A DNA stretch of 16,172 nucleotides from Chloroflexota bacterium (GTDB lineage: Bacteria; Chloroflexota; UBA5177; JANWHV01): positions 1 to 16,172 of the forward strand of contig JANWHV010000148.1 in assembly GCA_025450255.1 (NCBI GenBank), written 5' to 3'. Every line of letters begins with the position of its first letter. The first letter of the stretch is position 1. Below, in pieces: positions 1 through 5,338 of the stretch. The position numbers and the translations under genes were made by a program. The notes beneath the pieces are model-generated. The model was not told where the DNA came from and did not search any database. It saw nothing but the letters and a program-made list of their open reading frames with translations.

Positions 1-2
1 CA

Positions 3-557
3 CCGGCGATGCTGGAACTGGGGCAGGCCGAAGCCTACCGGCGCGGACTACATAACTTGCGCTTCATCGAAGCCGACGCCACCAACCTACCGTTTCCTGA
101 TGCGTCGTTCGATGGCGTCGTCACTCGCTTTAGTCTGCACCACATCCCGGCACCGCTGCGCTGTGTACGTCAAATGGCGCGCGTCCTGCGCCCGGGTGGC
201 CACGTGGTCATCGGCGACCATCTGGCAGATGACGATCAATTCCCCTACGCATGGCATCAGGAGATCGAACGGCTGCGTGATCCATCGCACTGGGCGTGCC
301 TCACGCCCAGCCAGTTGCGATCACTGGCGTTCGACGCTGGCTTGACCATGGTGTCGGACTACATCATCCCGTTTTCTATGGACTACGAAGAGTGGATTGC
401 CCGTGGGACCGGCGGACCCAGGATGCGGGAGATTATCACTGGATTACTCGAGCAGCGTCCCGGCGGCAGTGATTCCTTTCGCGTCGAACAACAGCCCAGT
501 GGCGAGCGCTTGCACCTGCGCTACTGGCTGGCACTGCTGGAGAAACCGCCCGCCTAG
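3..557 (+). CDS. Class I SAM-dependent methyltransferase, C-terminal part (5' end cut by window)
   Basis: Transfers a methyl group from S-adenosylmethionine to an unidentified acceptor, probably in the cytosol. The reading frame is open to the window edge and the first visible codons read PAMLELGQAEAYRRG, the usual stretch just after the first SAM-binding strands (DxTPxML), so the ATG at 9 is an internal Met and the glycine-rich motif I lies upstream. Visible family signatures are the acidic EADATNLPFPDASFDGV segment (motif II and the following loop), then SLHHIP and VLRPGGHVVIGD, typical of the UbiE/Methyltransf_11 group. The last third (EEWIARGTGGPRM) resembles the substrate cap seen in that group. 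The stop codon TAG is at 555-557. The substrate cannot be read from the sequence; the fold assignment is firm. Confidence 0.88.
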   Translation, partial: PAMLELGQAEAYRRGLHNLRFIEADATNLPFPDASFDGVVTRFSLHHIPAPLRCVRQMARVLRPGGHVVIGDHLADDDQFPYAWHQEIERLRDPSHWACLTPSQLRSLAFDAGLTMVSDYIIPFSMDYEEWIARGTGGPRMREIITGLLEQRPGGSDSFRVEQQPSGERLHLRYWLALLEKPPA

Positions 558-574
558 CTCTCTCGTATGCTTTT

Positions 575-631
575 CAAGAGCAGTTTCCCCTGCCTGCCCC
601 ACAGCACGATGGAGCAGGCAGGTAGCTCTTG
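575..631 (+). terminator. Nested long hairpin after the methyltransferase gene
   Basis: A perfect 9-bp stem (CCTGCCTGC 589-597 with GCAGGCAGG 614-622) sits inside a second 7-bp stem (CAAGAGC 575-581 with GCTCTTG 625-631). It begins 18 bases after the methyltransferase stop codon. There is no clean T-run after it, so it is either a weak or factor-assisted terminator or a regulatory structure for the following PadR locus. The pairing is seen directly; the role is inferred. Confidence 0.5.
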
Positions 632-635
632 ACAA

Positions 636-660
636 TCACCACTCGATGGATTTGTGGTGA
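636..660. promoter_or_regulatory. Inverted repeat, possible PadR operator
   Basis: TCACCAC (636-642) and GTGGTGA (654-660) form a perfect 7-bp inverted repeat with an 11-base spacer, about 20 bases before the decayed PadR gene. A TTGACA hexamer at 629-634 lies at its left edge, although no well-spaced -10 box follows. PadR repressors commonly bind dyads at their own promoters, which makes autoregulation a reasonable guess. No binding evidence exists. Confidence 0.3.
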
Positions 661-679
661 ATAACAAGGGGAGCTTGTC

Positions 680-923
680 ATGATCACCGCTCATGGATGG
701 CGAGCGCCATGGCTACGAGATCATGCAGGGCATCACCCGAGATAGCAACGGCGAAACACGCCTGGGGTCCGCAGCCGATGGCGAACGGAGCCCGTATTAC
801 CGACTGACACTCGGCGGAATCAACGCCGCCGCTAGCGAGACTGGTTGGCTGAAGCGCTTGCTCGCACTTGCGAAACACAAGGCGGCAGGCACGCGGGCGC
901 AACGGGGGAAAGCAAGCCAGTGA
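680..923 (+). pseudogene. Decayed PadR-family transcriptional regulator
   Basis: PadR proteins are winged-helix repressors. The ATG at 680 has a good ribosome site (AAGGGGAG), but its frame stops after about 20 codons. Shifting one frame at about 689-690 restores the family sequence LMDGERHGYEIMQGI, so one base seems to have been lost. Further on, after ETRLG, the protein jumps to DGERSPYYRLTLGG, skipping roughly 30 residues that normally contain the recognition helix (PGTLYxxLKRL) and part of the wing. The C-terminal helix (ETGWLKRLLALAKHKA) is still recognisable. With both a frameshift and loss of the DNA-reading helix it should not bind DNA as a normal PadR. The TGA at 921-923 overlaps the GTG start of the next frame, the usual coupled layout of PadR and its partner membrane gene. 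Confidence 0.65.
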
Positions 924-1342
924 TACACGGCTTACCCAGATTGGTTGCGTTATCGACCGAGGTCTACGCGCGCCTCCTGCGCACGCTGCCCGCTACCTTT
1001 CGGGATGCCTACGCACCCTCGATGGTACTGGATTTTCGTGACCTCACTTTCACGGCATCGCGCGATCACGCTACCCCTGGGCTGCTGGCGATCTGGCCAT
1101 TTTGGAACGCGCGAGCACGGAAACTGGCGCCAGTGATTGCTGGCCAGGCAACTCATGAGGACTTGGGTCCGGCAGCGCTACCTACCGCGGGTGGCGCACC
1201 CGCACGCATCGTTCTGGTCATCGGTGTCTCGGTTCTGACCGCTGGCAGAGCCCCATCGTTAGCGGCGGCGCTCTCGCCTGTAGCGTTTTCGGCGGTCGCC
1301 GTCGGATCACTTATCGCCGGGTTCGCAGGCCAGATCTGGTGA
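920..1342 (+). CDS. Small PadR-associated membrane protein, probably decayed
   Basis: The GTG at 920 overlaps the TGA of the PadR frame (GTGA), giving a 140-residue product. The N-terminal segment (LPRLVALSTEVYARLLRTLPATFRDAYAPSMVLDFRDL, quoted here only as key pieces: RLLRTLPATFRDAY and MVLDFRDL) resembles the conserved start of membrane proteins and FtsX-like permeases encoded next to PadR genes, which usually read LYPxxFRxxYGxEML..FRD. A short middle region and two weakly hydrophobic stretches near residues 93-115 and 118-140 follow. It is much shorter than those relatives and lacks their extra membrane segments, so it may be a remnant. It ends in TGA at 1340-1342, again overlapping the GTG of the next gene. 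No function can be assigned. Confidence 0.45.
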   Translation: MIHGLPRLVALSTEVYARLLRTLPATFRDAYAPSMVLDFRDLTFTASRDHATPGLLAIWPFWNARARKLAPVIAGQATHEDLGPAALPTAGGAPARIVLVIGVSVLTAGRAPSLAAALSPVAFSAVAVGSLIAGFAGQIW

Positions 1343-1959
1343 GTGACGCTAGCACCGCGGCGCTGTTCACTTCGCGTTTGGCGTTCCGCCGGTTCACCGA
1401 AGCCGATGCCCAGTTGTTGTTCGACCTTGATAGTGATCCGGAAGTGATGCGCTGGCTTACAGGCGGGTCACCGACACTACTCGATGTAGTGCGGTCTAGC
1501 ATCTTGCCCCGCTTCCTTGGTTCTTATGACGCAAGCGGGGCTTTTGGCGCGTGGGTCGCGCTGGAACGCTCCAGCGGTGCGTGCATCGGTTGGTTCAACT
1601 ATGTGCGAACGGGGGTTGGCATACCAGTTGAGGCACATCTTGGCTATCGGTTGCGCCGGGAAATGTGGGGGCACGGCTACGCCACGGAAGGAGCACGCTT
1701 CCTGGTTGACCGAGGCTTTCGTGAGTATGGTGTGATTCGCGTTTCCTCCACGACATACGAACACAATCTGGCATCGCGGCGGGTGCTGGAGAAGGTTGGA
1801 CTGCGCATTACGCGCCGTTTCCGCCCCACTGCCGAGGAACTTAAATCGGCGAGCATGTCCACCCTAGACACGCAGGAGGTGTGGGACGGCGACGAACTAG
1901 AGTACGCGCTAACCCTCGACGAGTGGCGGGAGCAAATACCCCCTGAGGAGCCTGGGTAA
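1339..1959 (+). CDS. GNAT-family N-acetyltransferase (RimJ/RimL type)
   Basis: Cytosolic enzyme of 206 residues, expected to transfer acetyl from acetyl-CoA to an amine. The opening TSRLAFRRFTEADA and DPEVMRWLTGG are typical of the Acetyltransf_3 (RimJ/RimL-like) branch. The acetyl-CoA pyrophosphate loop appears as RREMWGHGYATEGA (about residues 106-119), and the C-terminal NLASRRVLEKVGL matches motif B, whose NxxSxxxxxKxGF pattern is common to the branch. The length is normal. The GTG start overlaps the preceding stop, so translation is probably coupled to the upstream frame; no independent ribosome site is clear. This gene looks intact although the two frames before it are eroding. The substrate (ribosomal protein, antibiotic or small metabolite) is unknown. 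Confidence 0.87.
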   Translation: MSDASTAALFTSRLAFRRFTEADAQLLFDLDSDPEVMRWLTGGSPTLLDVVRSSILPRFLGSYDASGAFGAWVALERSSGACIGWFNYVRTGVGIPVEAHLGYRLRREMWGHGYATEGARFLVDRGFREYGVIRVSSTTYEHNLASRRVLEKVGLRITRRFRPTAEELKSASMSTLDTQEVWDGDELEYALTLDEWREQIPPEEPG

Positions 1960-2089
1960 AGTGCTCGTCCATTTGACCCGGAGTTCTACTCGACGCTATG
2001 ATGATCGGTCGCAGCGAGTGTCGCATCATCTCCAGCCTGGGATGTGCGGCGCCCTAACAGCCGCGTGTGGCGGCACTGGATAAAGGAGC

Positions 2090-2215
2090 CGAGCGTTGGG
2101 CGTCAGTGCCAACACCGTGGTCAAAGCATGGGAAAAGCCCAAGCGCTTCCCCTATGGCAGTTCTACCGCACGGCCAAGTCCGCGCAAGAAGAGCCAGCCA
2201 CACGACAAGTGGCTG
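2090..2215 (+). pseudogene. Possible transposase helix-turn-helix fragment (IS21 IstA-like)
   Basis: One frame reads LGVSANTVVKAWEKPKRFPYG followed by HDKWLRDDP. A GVSxNTVxKxL helix-turn-helix followed by a basic linker and a DxxxxxLR segment is the arrangement at the N terminus of IS21-type IstA transposases. There is no start codon, no catalytic DDE region and no terminal repeats, and the frame decays within 40 codons. The match is short and could be chance. Confidence 0.25.
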
Positions 2216-2366
2216 CGCGACGACCCTCATCCCACGCGCAGTCGTGACGCACGGCATACGCAATCTCGCCGCGCTATGGCTCGCACAGCGCGCACCAAGG
2301 CCGGTCGCAACGTCTCGTCTCGATAACCTAGGGCCCTAAAGGCGCGATCAAACCGATCTGCTCGTG

Positions 2367-2384
2367 TCCATCGTGGTTGATGGA
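2367..2384 (-). terminator. Small hairpin downstream of the mannonate dehydratase-like gene
   Basis: TCCATC (2367-2372) pairs with GATGGA (2379-2384) around a 6-base loop, 46 bases beyond the minus-strand stop codon at 2431. There is no strong T-run on the minus strand after it, so terminator function is only a possibility. Confidence 0.25.
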
Positions 2385-2430
2385 TTCACCCATCGCACCT
2401 GTTCCCTCTGCGGTTACGAACCGGCGCCGC

Positions 2431-3468
2431 TTACTTGCCACCCTCTTGCTGCGCCCGTTCGAGCAGTGCCTTCATATAGCCGATGGTATATGCCGTGCCC
2501 AGGCGGGGATCATCGGCCATGCGTGGGATGTGATCGGGAATGGCCACACCGCGGAAACTAGCTTCCTGCATTGCTCGCATGATCACATACATGTCCTGGT
2601 AGCCGTCGTCGATGAACGTTTCGATGAAGTGCGGCAGTGGCGCATGCACGTTGCGGAAGTGCACCTTGAACAGCTTCCGTTGCTCGCCAAAGGCCTTAAT
2701 GGCCTGAACGGCGTCCACGCCCCACAAATGGCCGCCTTCTAACCAGCAGCCAACGCACAGGCAGACGCCAACGTTCGGGCTGCCGGCGATGGCCAGCGCC
2801 TTCTGGTAGCTGGCGAAGGTGCTGAAGAGTCGGGGAACCCCACCCATACGCGCAATTGGCGGGTCATCCGGGTGAATGCCGATCATCACGTTCTCGTTCT
2901 CGGCCACCTTCGCGACCTGGCGAATGAAGTGGGTGTAGTTGTCCCACACTTCCTCGTCAGAGTACTCGCGCCCGTTGGTTAGCGGCAAGAAATACTGCTT
3001 GCCGTGCCACTGGCCGGCCGTAGCCTTTGCCTCGTCGAACGACCGTGCAGGCGCGCCACCTCGTGTGAACTCGCGCTCCGTGCTCCAGATGCCATTGGGC
3101 ATATGGGCATACGTGGTGTACGGAATCCCGGCTGTGCCAAGCGCCTGCAAGTGGCGCTTGTATTCCTCGACCTTGGCGTCCCGCTCTGGCGTAGCCAGAA
3201 CAATCGCATCTTGGTTGTGGACATCGCTATTGCCGAAGCCGTACACCGTGATGTTGTGCTCAGCAAACAGCTGTTTGCGACTGGAGTAGTACGCCGCGCT
3301 CGACTTGGTCGAGTCGGTCCACAAGACCGCGTAGCGCACGCCCATCTGCTCTACAAACTGCAAGTCAGTCTCGGAAGACTCGGGAGACATCTGGGCAGCA
3401 ATCTTGATACCGGGAGTAATGCTGTCCAGTGGACTTGGTCGGACTGCATCGGTGGTGGGGGCGGTCAT
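2431..3468 (-). CDS. Mannonate dehydratase-like TIM-barrel enzyme (UxuA family)
   Basis: UxuA dehydrates D-mannonate to 2-keto-3-deoxygluconate in glucuronate catabolism, using a divalent metal. This 345-residue protein carries the family's landmarks: AHMPNGIWSTEREFTRGG near residue 121, GIHPDDPP (197-204), GVCLCVGCWLEGG (234-246), KVHFRNV (268-274) and GVAIPDHIPRM (307-317). His199, Cys236 or Cys238, His270 and Asp312 are spaced like the His/Cys/His/Asp metal ligands of characterised UxuA enzymes. The ATG at 3468 has AAGGAG nine bases before it. The gene follows the PurP-like gene on the same strand after a 120-base gap, so the two may share a transcript. No uronate isomerase, mannonate reductase or KDG kinase is nearby, so a different acid-sugar substrate is possible; many homologues of this family are not true mannonate dehydratases. 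Confidence 0.85.
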   Translation of the reverse strand: MTAPTTDAVRPSPLDSITPGIKIAAQMSPESSETDLQFVEQMGVRYAVLWTDSTKSSAAYYSSRKQLFAEHNITVYGFGNSDVHNQDAIVLATPERDAKVEEYKRHLQALGTAGIPYTTYAHMPNGIWSTEREFTRGGAPARSFDEAKATAGQWHGKQYFLPLTNGREYSDEEVWDNYTHFIRQVAKVAENENVMIGIHPDDPPIARMGGVPRLFSTFASYQKALAIAGSPNVGVCLCVGCWLEGGHLWGVDAVQAIKAFGEQRKLFKVHFRNVHAPLPHFIETFIDDGYQDMYVIMRAMQEASFRGVAIPDHIPRMADDPRLGTAYTIGYMKALLERAQQEGGK

Positions 3469-3490
3469 CAGGCGGGACTCCTTGCTGTGA

Positions 3491-3506
3491 TGCCGGCTTT
3501 CCGGCA
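3491..3506 (-). promoter_or_regulatory. Leader hairpin before the mannonate dehydratase-like gene
   Basis: TGCCGG (3491-3496) and CCGGCA (3501-3506) form a perfect 6-bp stem with a 4-base loop. It lies in the 120-base gap between the PurP-like and mannonate dehydratase-like genes, just upstream of the latter's ribosome site. With no T-run, it is more likely an mRNA processing or attenuating structure than a terminator. The role is inferred. Confidence 0.3.
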
Positions 3507-3588
3507 GGCGAGATCAGCGTTGCCGCAAGAGATGATAGCAAACGATGCGAACTTGGGTGCCACACGCACCAGAGGTATCGATCAACTG

Positions 3589-4698
3589 CTAGGTGACGAC
3601 TTCGGCAAGCCGTCCGTTCTCCGCTGCCTGGCGCACCTCCATTGCGATGCGCCGGCCAACGCTCATTTCCATGCCAAACCTGTAGCGCGTGTAGGGTGAT
3701 GTGGTGAGCAGGATGGGAGCGCCTGGCACCCGCAAGCTCACGTCGAAACAGACAAACTCGCCTCGGTCGTCGAAGATGCCTTGTAGCGCAAGCGGTCCGA
3801 TGATCCCCGGTGGAAACGCTCGCTGCGCCGCTGCCGCGAAGCGCTCGCCCAGGTCAAACACGTGCTCCAGCAGCGACTCCCGCACCGTCACGCCGCGATG
3901 CCCAACCGGAATCAGCGTGGGCCTGACCTTGGCTCCTAGCTGCTCCTCCGCGGTCATGCGCAGCACACCTTCGATGTTGGATTCGATGCGCTGATCGGCC
4001 CCCATAAACTCCACGTCGCCGGACAATGGCGACACAAAGTAGTCTAGATTGAACTGTGCACCGACCACGAACTCCTCGATGGTGGCCGCCTCCAGATCTT
4101 CGCTGCGTATTTTGCCTTTTTCGATCAATTCCCCGCTGACACGTGCGAACTCGCCAAACGACGAGACGGTAAAGAATCCCCGCTCGACGGCGCGCTCGGC
4201 CTGTGGCAGCTTCACCATGACCAGGCGGTCGATGGCCTCAGGGTTTGTGAAGCGTTGTGGCGAACGTATGCCAGCCTGAGCCATCAAGTCGTATTGGTTT
4301 GGCTGTGCCGTCCGCTCTTCGGCTCCGAGCAGCATCCGGCCCCCGAACAGCGGTATGGCGAAGCGATGCCGGATGGCCCCGTCGCCCACGTACACCGAAA
4401 ACGACCGGTTGGGCACAAACACCGTCGAGAGCGAGTGCAGCCGGTCCAGCACGGGTTGCGCAACGATCTGGCTGAATCGTTCCAGCACAATCACTTCGTC
4501 GAATAAGTTGCGAAAGTGCTTGGTGTATGTCTGCTCCCGACCTTGCTGGCACACCACGACGGTGCGCAGGCCCTCCTCGTGGGCGCCGTAAGCAACCTCG
4601 AGAGCCGAGTGGCTGCCCAGGACGCCGAGATGGATGTGCTCAGGAACATAGCCCGCAAGCAGCGTTCTCCCGTCGACACCTGCTGAGGAATCGTGCAT
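3589..4698 (-). CDS. PurP-type ATP-grasp ligase (FAICAR synthetase family)
   Basis: Archaeal PurP makes FAICAR from AICAR, formate and ATP in purine synthesis, replacing the transformylase half of PurH. This 369-residue protein matches the family along its length: GVLGSHSALEVAYGAHEEG near residues 25-43, FVPNRSFSVYVG (94-105), IPLFGGRMLLGAEER (115-129), DRLVMVKLPQAERAVERGFF (157-176), VGAQFNLDYFVSPL (212-225) and PPGIIGPLALQG (296-307), ending in VVT. These cover the PurP N-terminal domain and the C-terminal ATP-grasp domain. I chose the ATG at 4698 because GAGAGGGG lies upstream at suitable spacing; an in-frame GTG at 4719 would place that ribosome site inside the gene. The promoter region is shared with the divergent tRNA gene. 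PurP is mainly archaeal, so presence in an otherwise bacterial window suggests transfer or a paralogue with another substrate. Confidence 0.85.
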   Translation of the reverse strand: MHDSSAGVDGRTLLAGYVPEHIHLGVLGSHSALEVAYGAHEEGLRTVVVCQQGREQTYTKHFRNLFDEVIVLERFSQIVAQPVLDRLHSLSTVFVPNRSFSVYVGDGAIRHRFAIPLFGGRMLLGAEERTAQPNQYDLMAQAGIRSPQRFTNPEAIDRLVMVKLPQAERAVERGFFTVSSFGEFARVSGELIEKGKIRSEDLEAATIEEFVVGAQFNLDYFVSPLSGDVEFMGADQRIESNIEGVLRMTAEEQLGAKVRPTLIPVGHRGVTVRESLLEHVFDLGERFAAAAQRAFPPGIIGPLALQGIFDDRGEFVCFDVSLRVPGAPILLTTSPYTRYRFGMEMSVGRRIAMEVRQAAENGRLAEVVT

Positions 4699-4771
4699 GC
4701 TGGTCGTTCCCCTCTCCACCGGTCCTTCGCGTGCAGGCTAACGGGTTCCTTCACCTACTCGCAAGCGCGGC

Positions 4772-4801
4772 TTGACCCAGGTGAAGGGGCGGTGGTACCG
4801 T
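4772..4801 (+). promoter_or_regulatory. Sigma70-type promoter of the tRNA-Ala gene
   Basis: TTGACC (4772-4777) and TACCGT (4796-4801) are separated by 18 bases and lie 9 bases upstream of the mature tRNA 5' end. Both hexamers are good matches to -35 and -10 boxes, and the position fits a stable-RNA promoter. Confidence 0.55.
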
Positions 4802-4810
4802 GAGCGATCC

Positions 4811-4883
4811 GGGGCTGTAGCTCAGTTGGGAGAGCATCGCCTTTGCACGGCGGGGGTCTGGGGTTCGAGCCCCCACAGCTCCA
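4811..4883 (+). tRNA. tRNA-Ala (anticodon UGC)
   Basis: The full cloverleaf folds by eye. The acceptor stem pairs GGGGCTG (4811-4817) with CAGCTCC (4876-4882), with one G-U pair and discriminator A at 4883. The D stem is GCTC/GAGC. The anticodon stem TCGCC (4837-4841) pairs with GGCGG (4849-4853) around the loop TTTGCAC, giving anticodon TGC, which reads GCA alanine codons. The T stem TGGGG/CCCCA carries the TTCGAGC loop. The CCA end is not encoded. The gene is followed by a broken integrase, so it probably served as an integration target. Confidence 0.96.
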
Positions 4884-4905
4884 CGGCTTCTATCAGAGGG
4901 AATCC

Positions 4906-4931
4906 GCCCGCTCCAAGCAACCGGAGTGGGC
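4906..4931 (+). terminator. Terminator after tRNA-Ala
   Basis: A 9-bp stem with one G-T pair (4906-4914 with 4923-4931) and an 8-base loop starts 22 bases after the tRNA. It is followed by ATTT and, a few bases on, TTTT. This is a reasonable intrinsic terminator for the tRNA transcript. Confidence 0.55.
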
Positions 4932-4957
4932 CGATTTACCGTTTTGACGTTAACCAG

Positions 4958-4988
4958 TACCCTAACAGGGAATCGTTCCTACCCTAAC
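4958..4988. repeat. Direct repeat TACCCTAAC, possible integrase arm sites
   Basis: The 9-mer TACCCTAAC occurs at 4958-4966 and 4980-4988, exactly 22 bases apart (about two helical turns). It sits between the tRNA and the integrase remnant, and the second copy overlaps the end of the integrase frame. Tyrosine integrases bind short direct repeats beside the attachment core, so these may be old arm-type sites. The repeat is observed; the function is inferred. Confidence 0.35.
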
Positions 4989-5280
4989 CGTGACGATCCA
5001 TCGATGACGGCGCGTTCCAGGCGGTCGGCGGCATCTTGGTCCATTTCTGGCACGGCGTGCGTGTAGAGGTCGCCGGATATGCGAATGCTGCTATGACCTA
5101 GGCGCTCCCAGACGGTCGTTATATCGATACCTGCCCGCCGCATCGTCGTTGCGGCAAAGTGTCGAAAACAAGGCCATGGTCCTCTGTGCGGTCGTCCTCA
5201 CCGTCGCAGCGCACGTACAGACGCTCTGACGCTTCCCATGCGGCACAATAAACGAGCATGGTCCTTGAGGACGGCGATGC
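4979..5280 (-). pseudogene. Broken phage-type tyrosine integrase, C-terminal catalytic part
   Basis: On the minus strand the frame ending at TAG (4979-4981) reads RHFAATTMRRAGIDITTV, then WERLGHSSI and DLYTHAVPEMDQDAADRLE. This is the C-terminal half of a tyrosine recombinase, with the Arg of the RH motif, the GHSS histidine and the nucleophile Tyr in LYTH. Upstream the sequence continues in other frames: SERLYVRCDGEDDRTEDHGLVF (about 5236-5164) and AVLKDHARLL (about 5275-5246). About 30 residues expected between GLVF and the HxLRH motif are missing. At least two frameshifts plus this deletion, and loss of the whole N-terminal half, make it inactive. It begins about 95 bases past tRNA-Ala, the normal position of an island or prophage integrase. 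Only the C-terminal motif assignment is firm. Confidence 0.8.
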
Positions 5281-5338
5281 AGGTCCGCGCTGGAGTGCCT
5301 TTCTGGGCCGGTGGCCCATGTACGAGGGAGCACGCACG

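Larger units (their letters stand above)
1960..2430. other. 471-base stretch without an intact gene
   Basis: No open frame here looks like a complete protein. It contains a possible transposase fragment near 2090-2215, an inverted repeat GATGAT/ATCATC at 2000-2030, a perfect 10-bp palindrome TAGGGCCCTA at 2329-2338, and a small hairpin at 2367-2384 beyond the end of the minus-strand mannonate dehydratase-like gene. The rest shows nothing recognisable. Confidence 0.6.

Noticed and set aside
3004..3699. 231-codon plus-strand ORF
   Set aside because: It is antisense to the mannonate dehydratase-like gene and has no recognisable motif.
4811..4883. tRNA-Sec (selC) beside the candidate selenoprotein
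   Set aside because: The anticodon is TGC and the stems have standard lengths, so this is tRNA-Ala, not the long-armed tRNA-Sec with TCA anticodon.
4772..4987. Plus-strand ORF of 71 codons reading AVAQLGEHRLCTAG
   Set aside because: It is a translation of the tRNA-Ala gene; this kind of spurious protein is common over tRNA genes.
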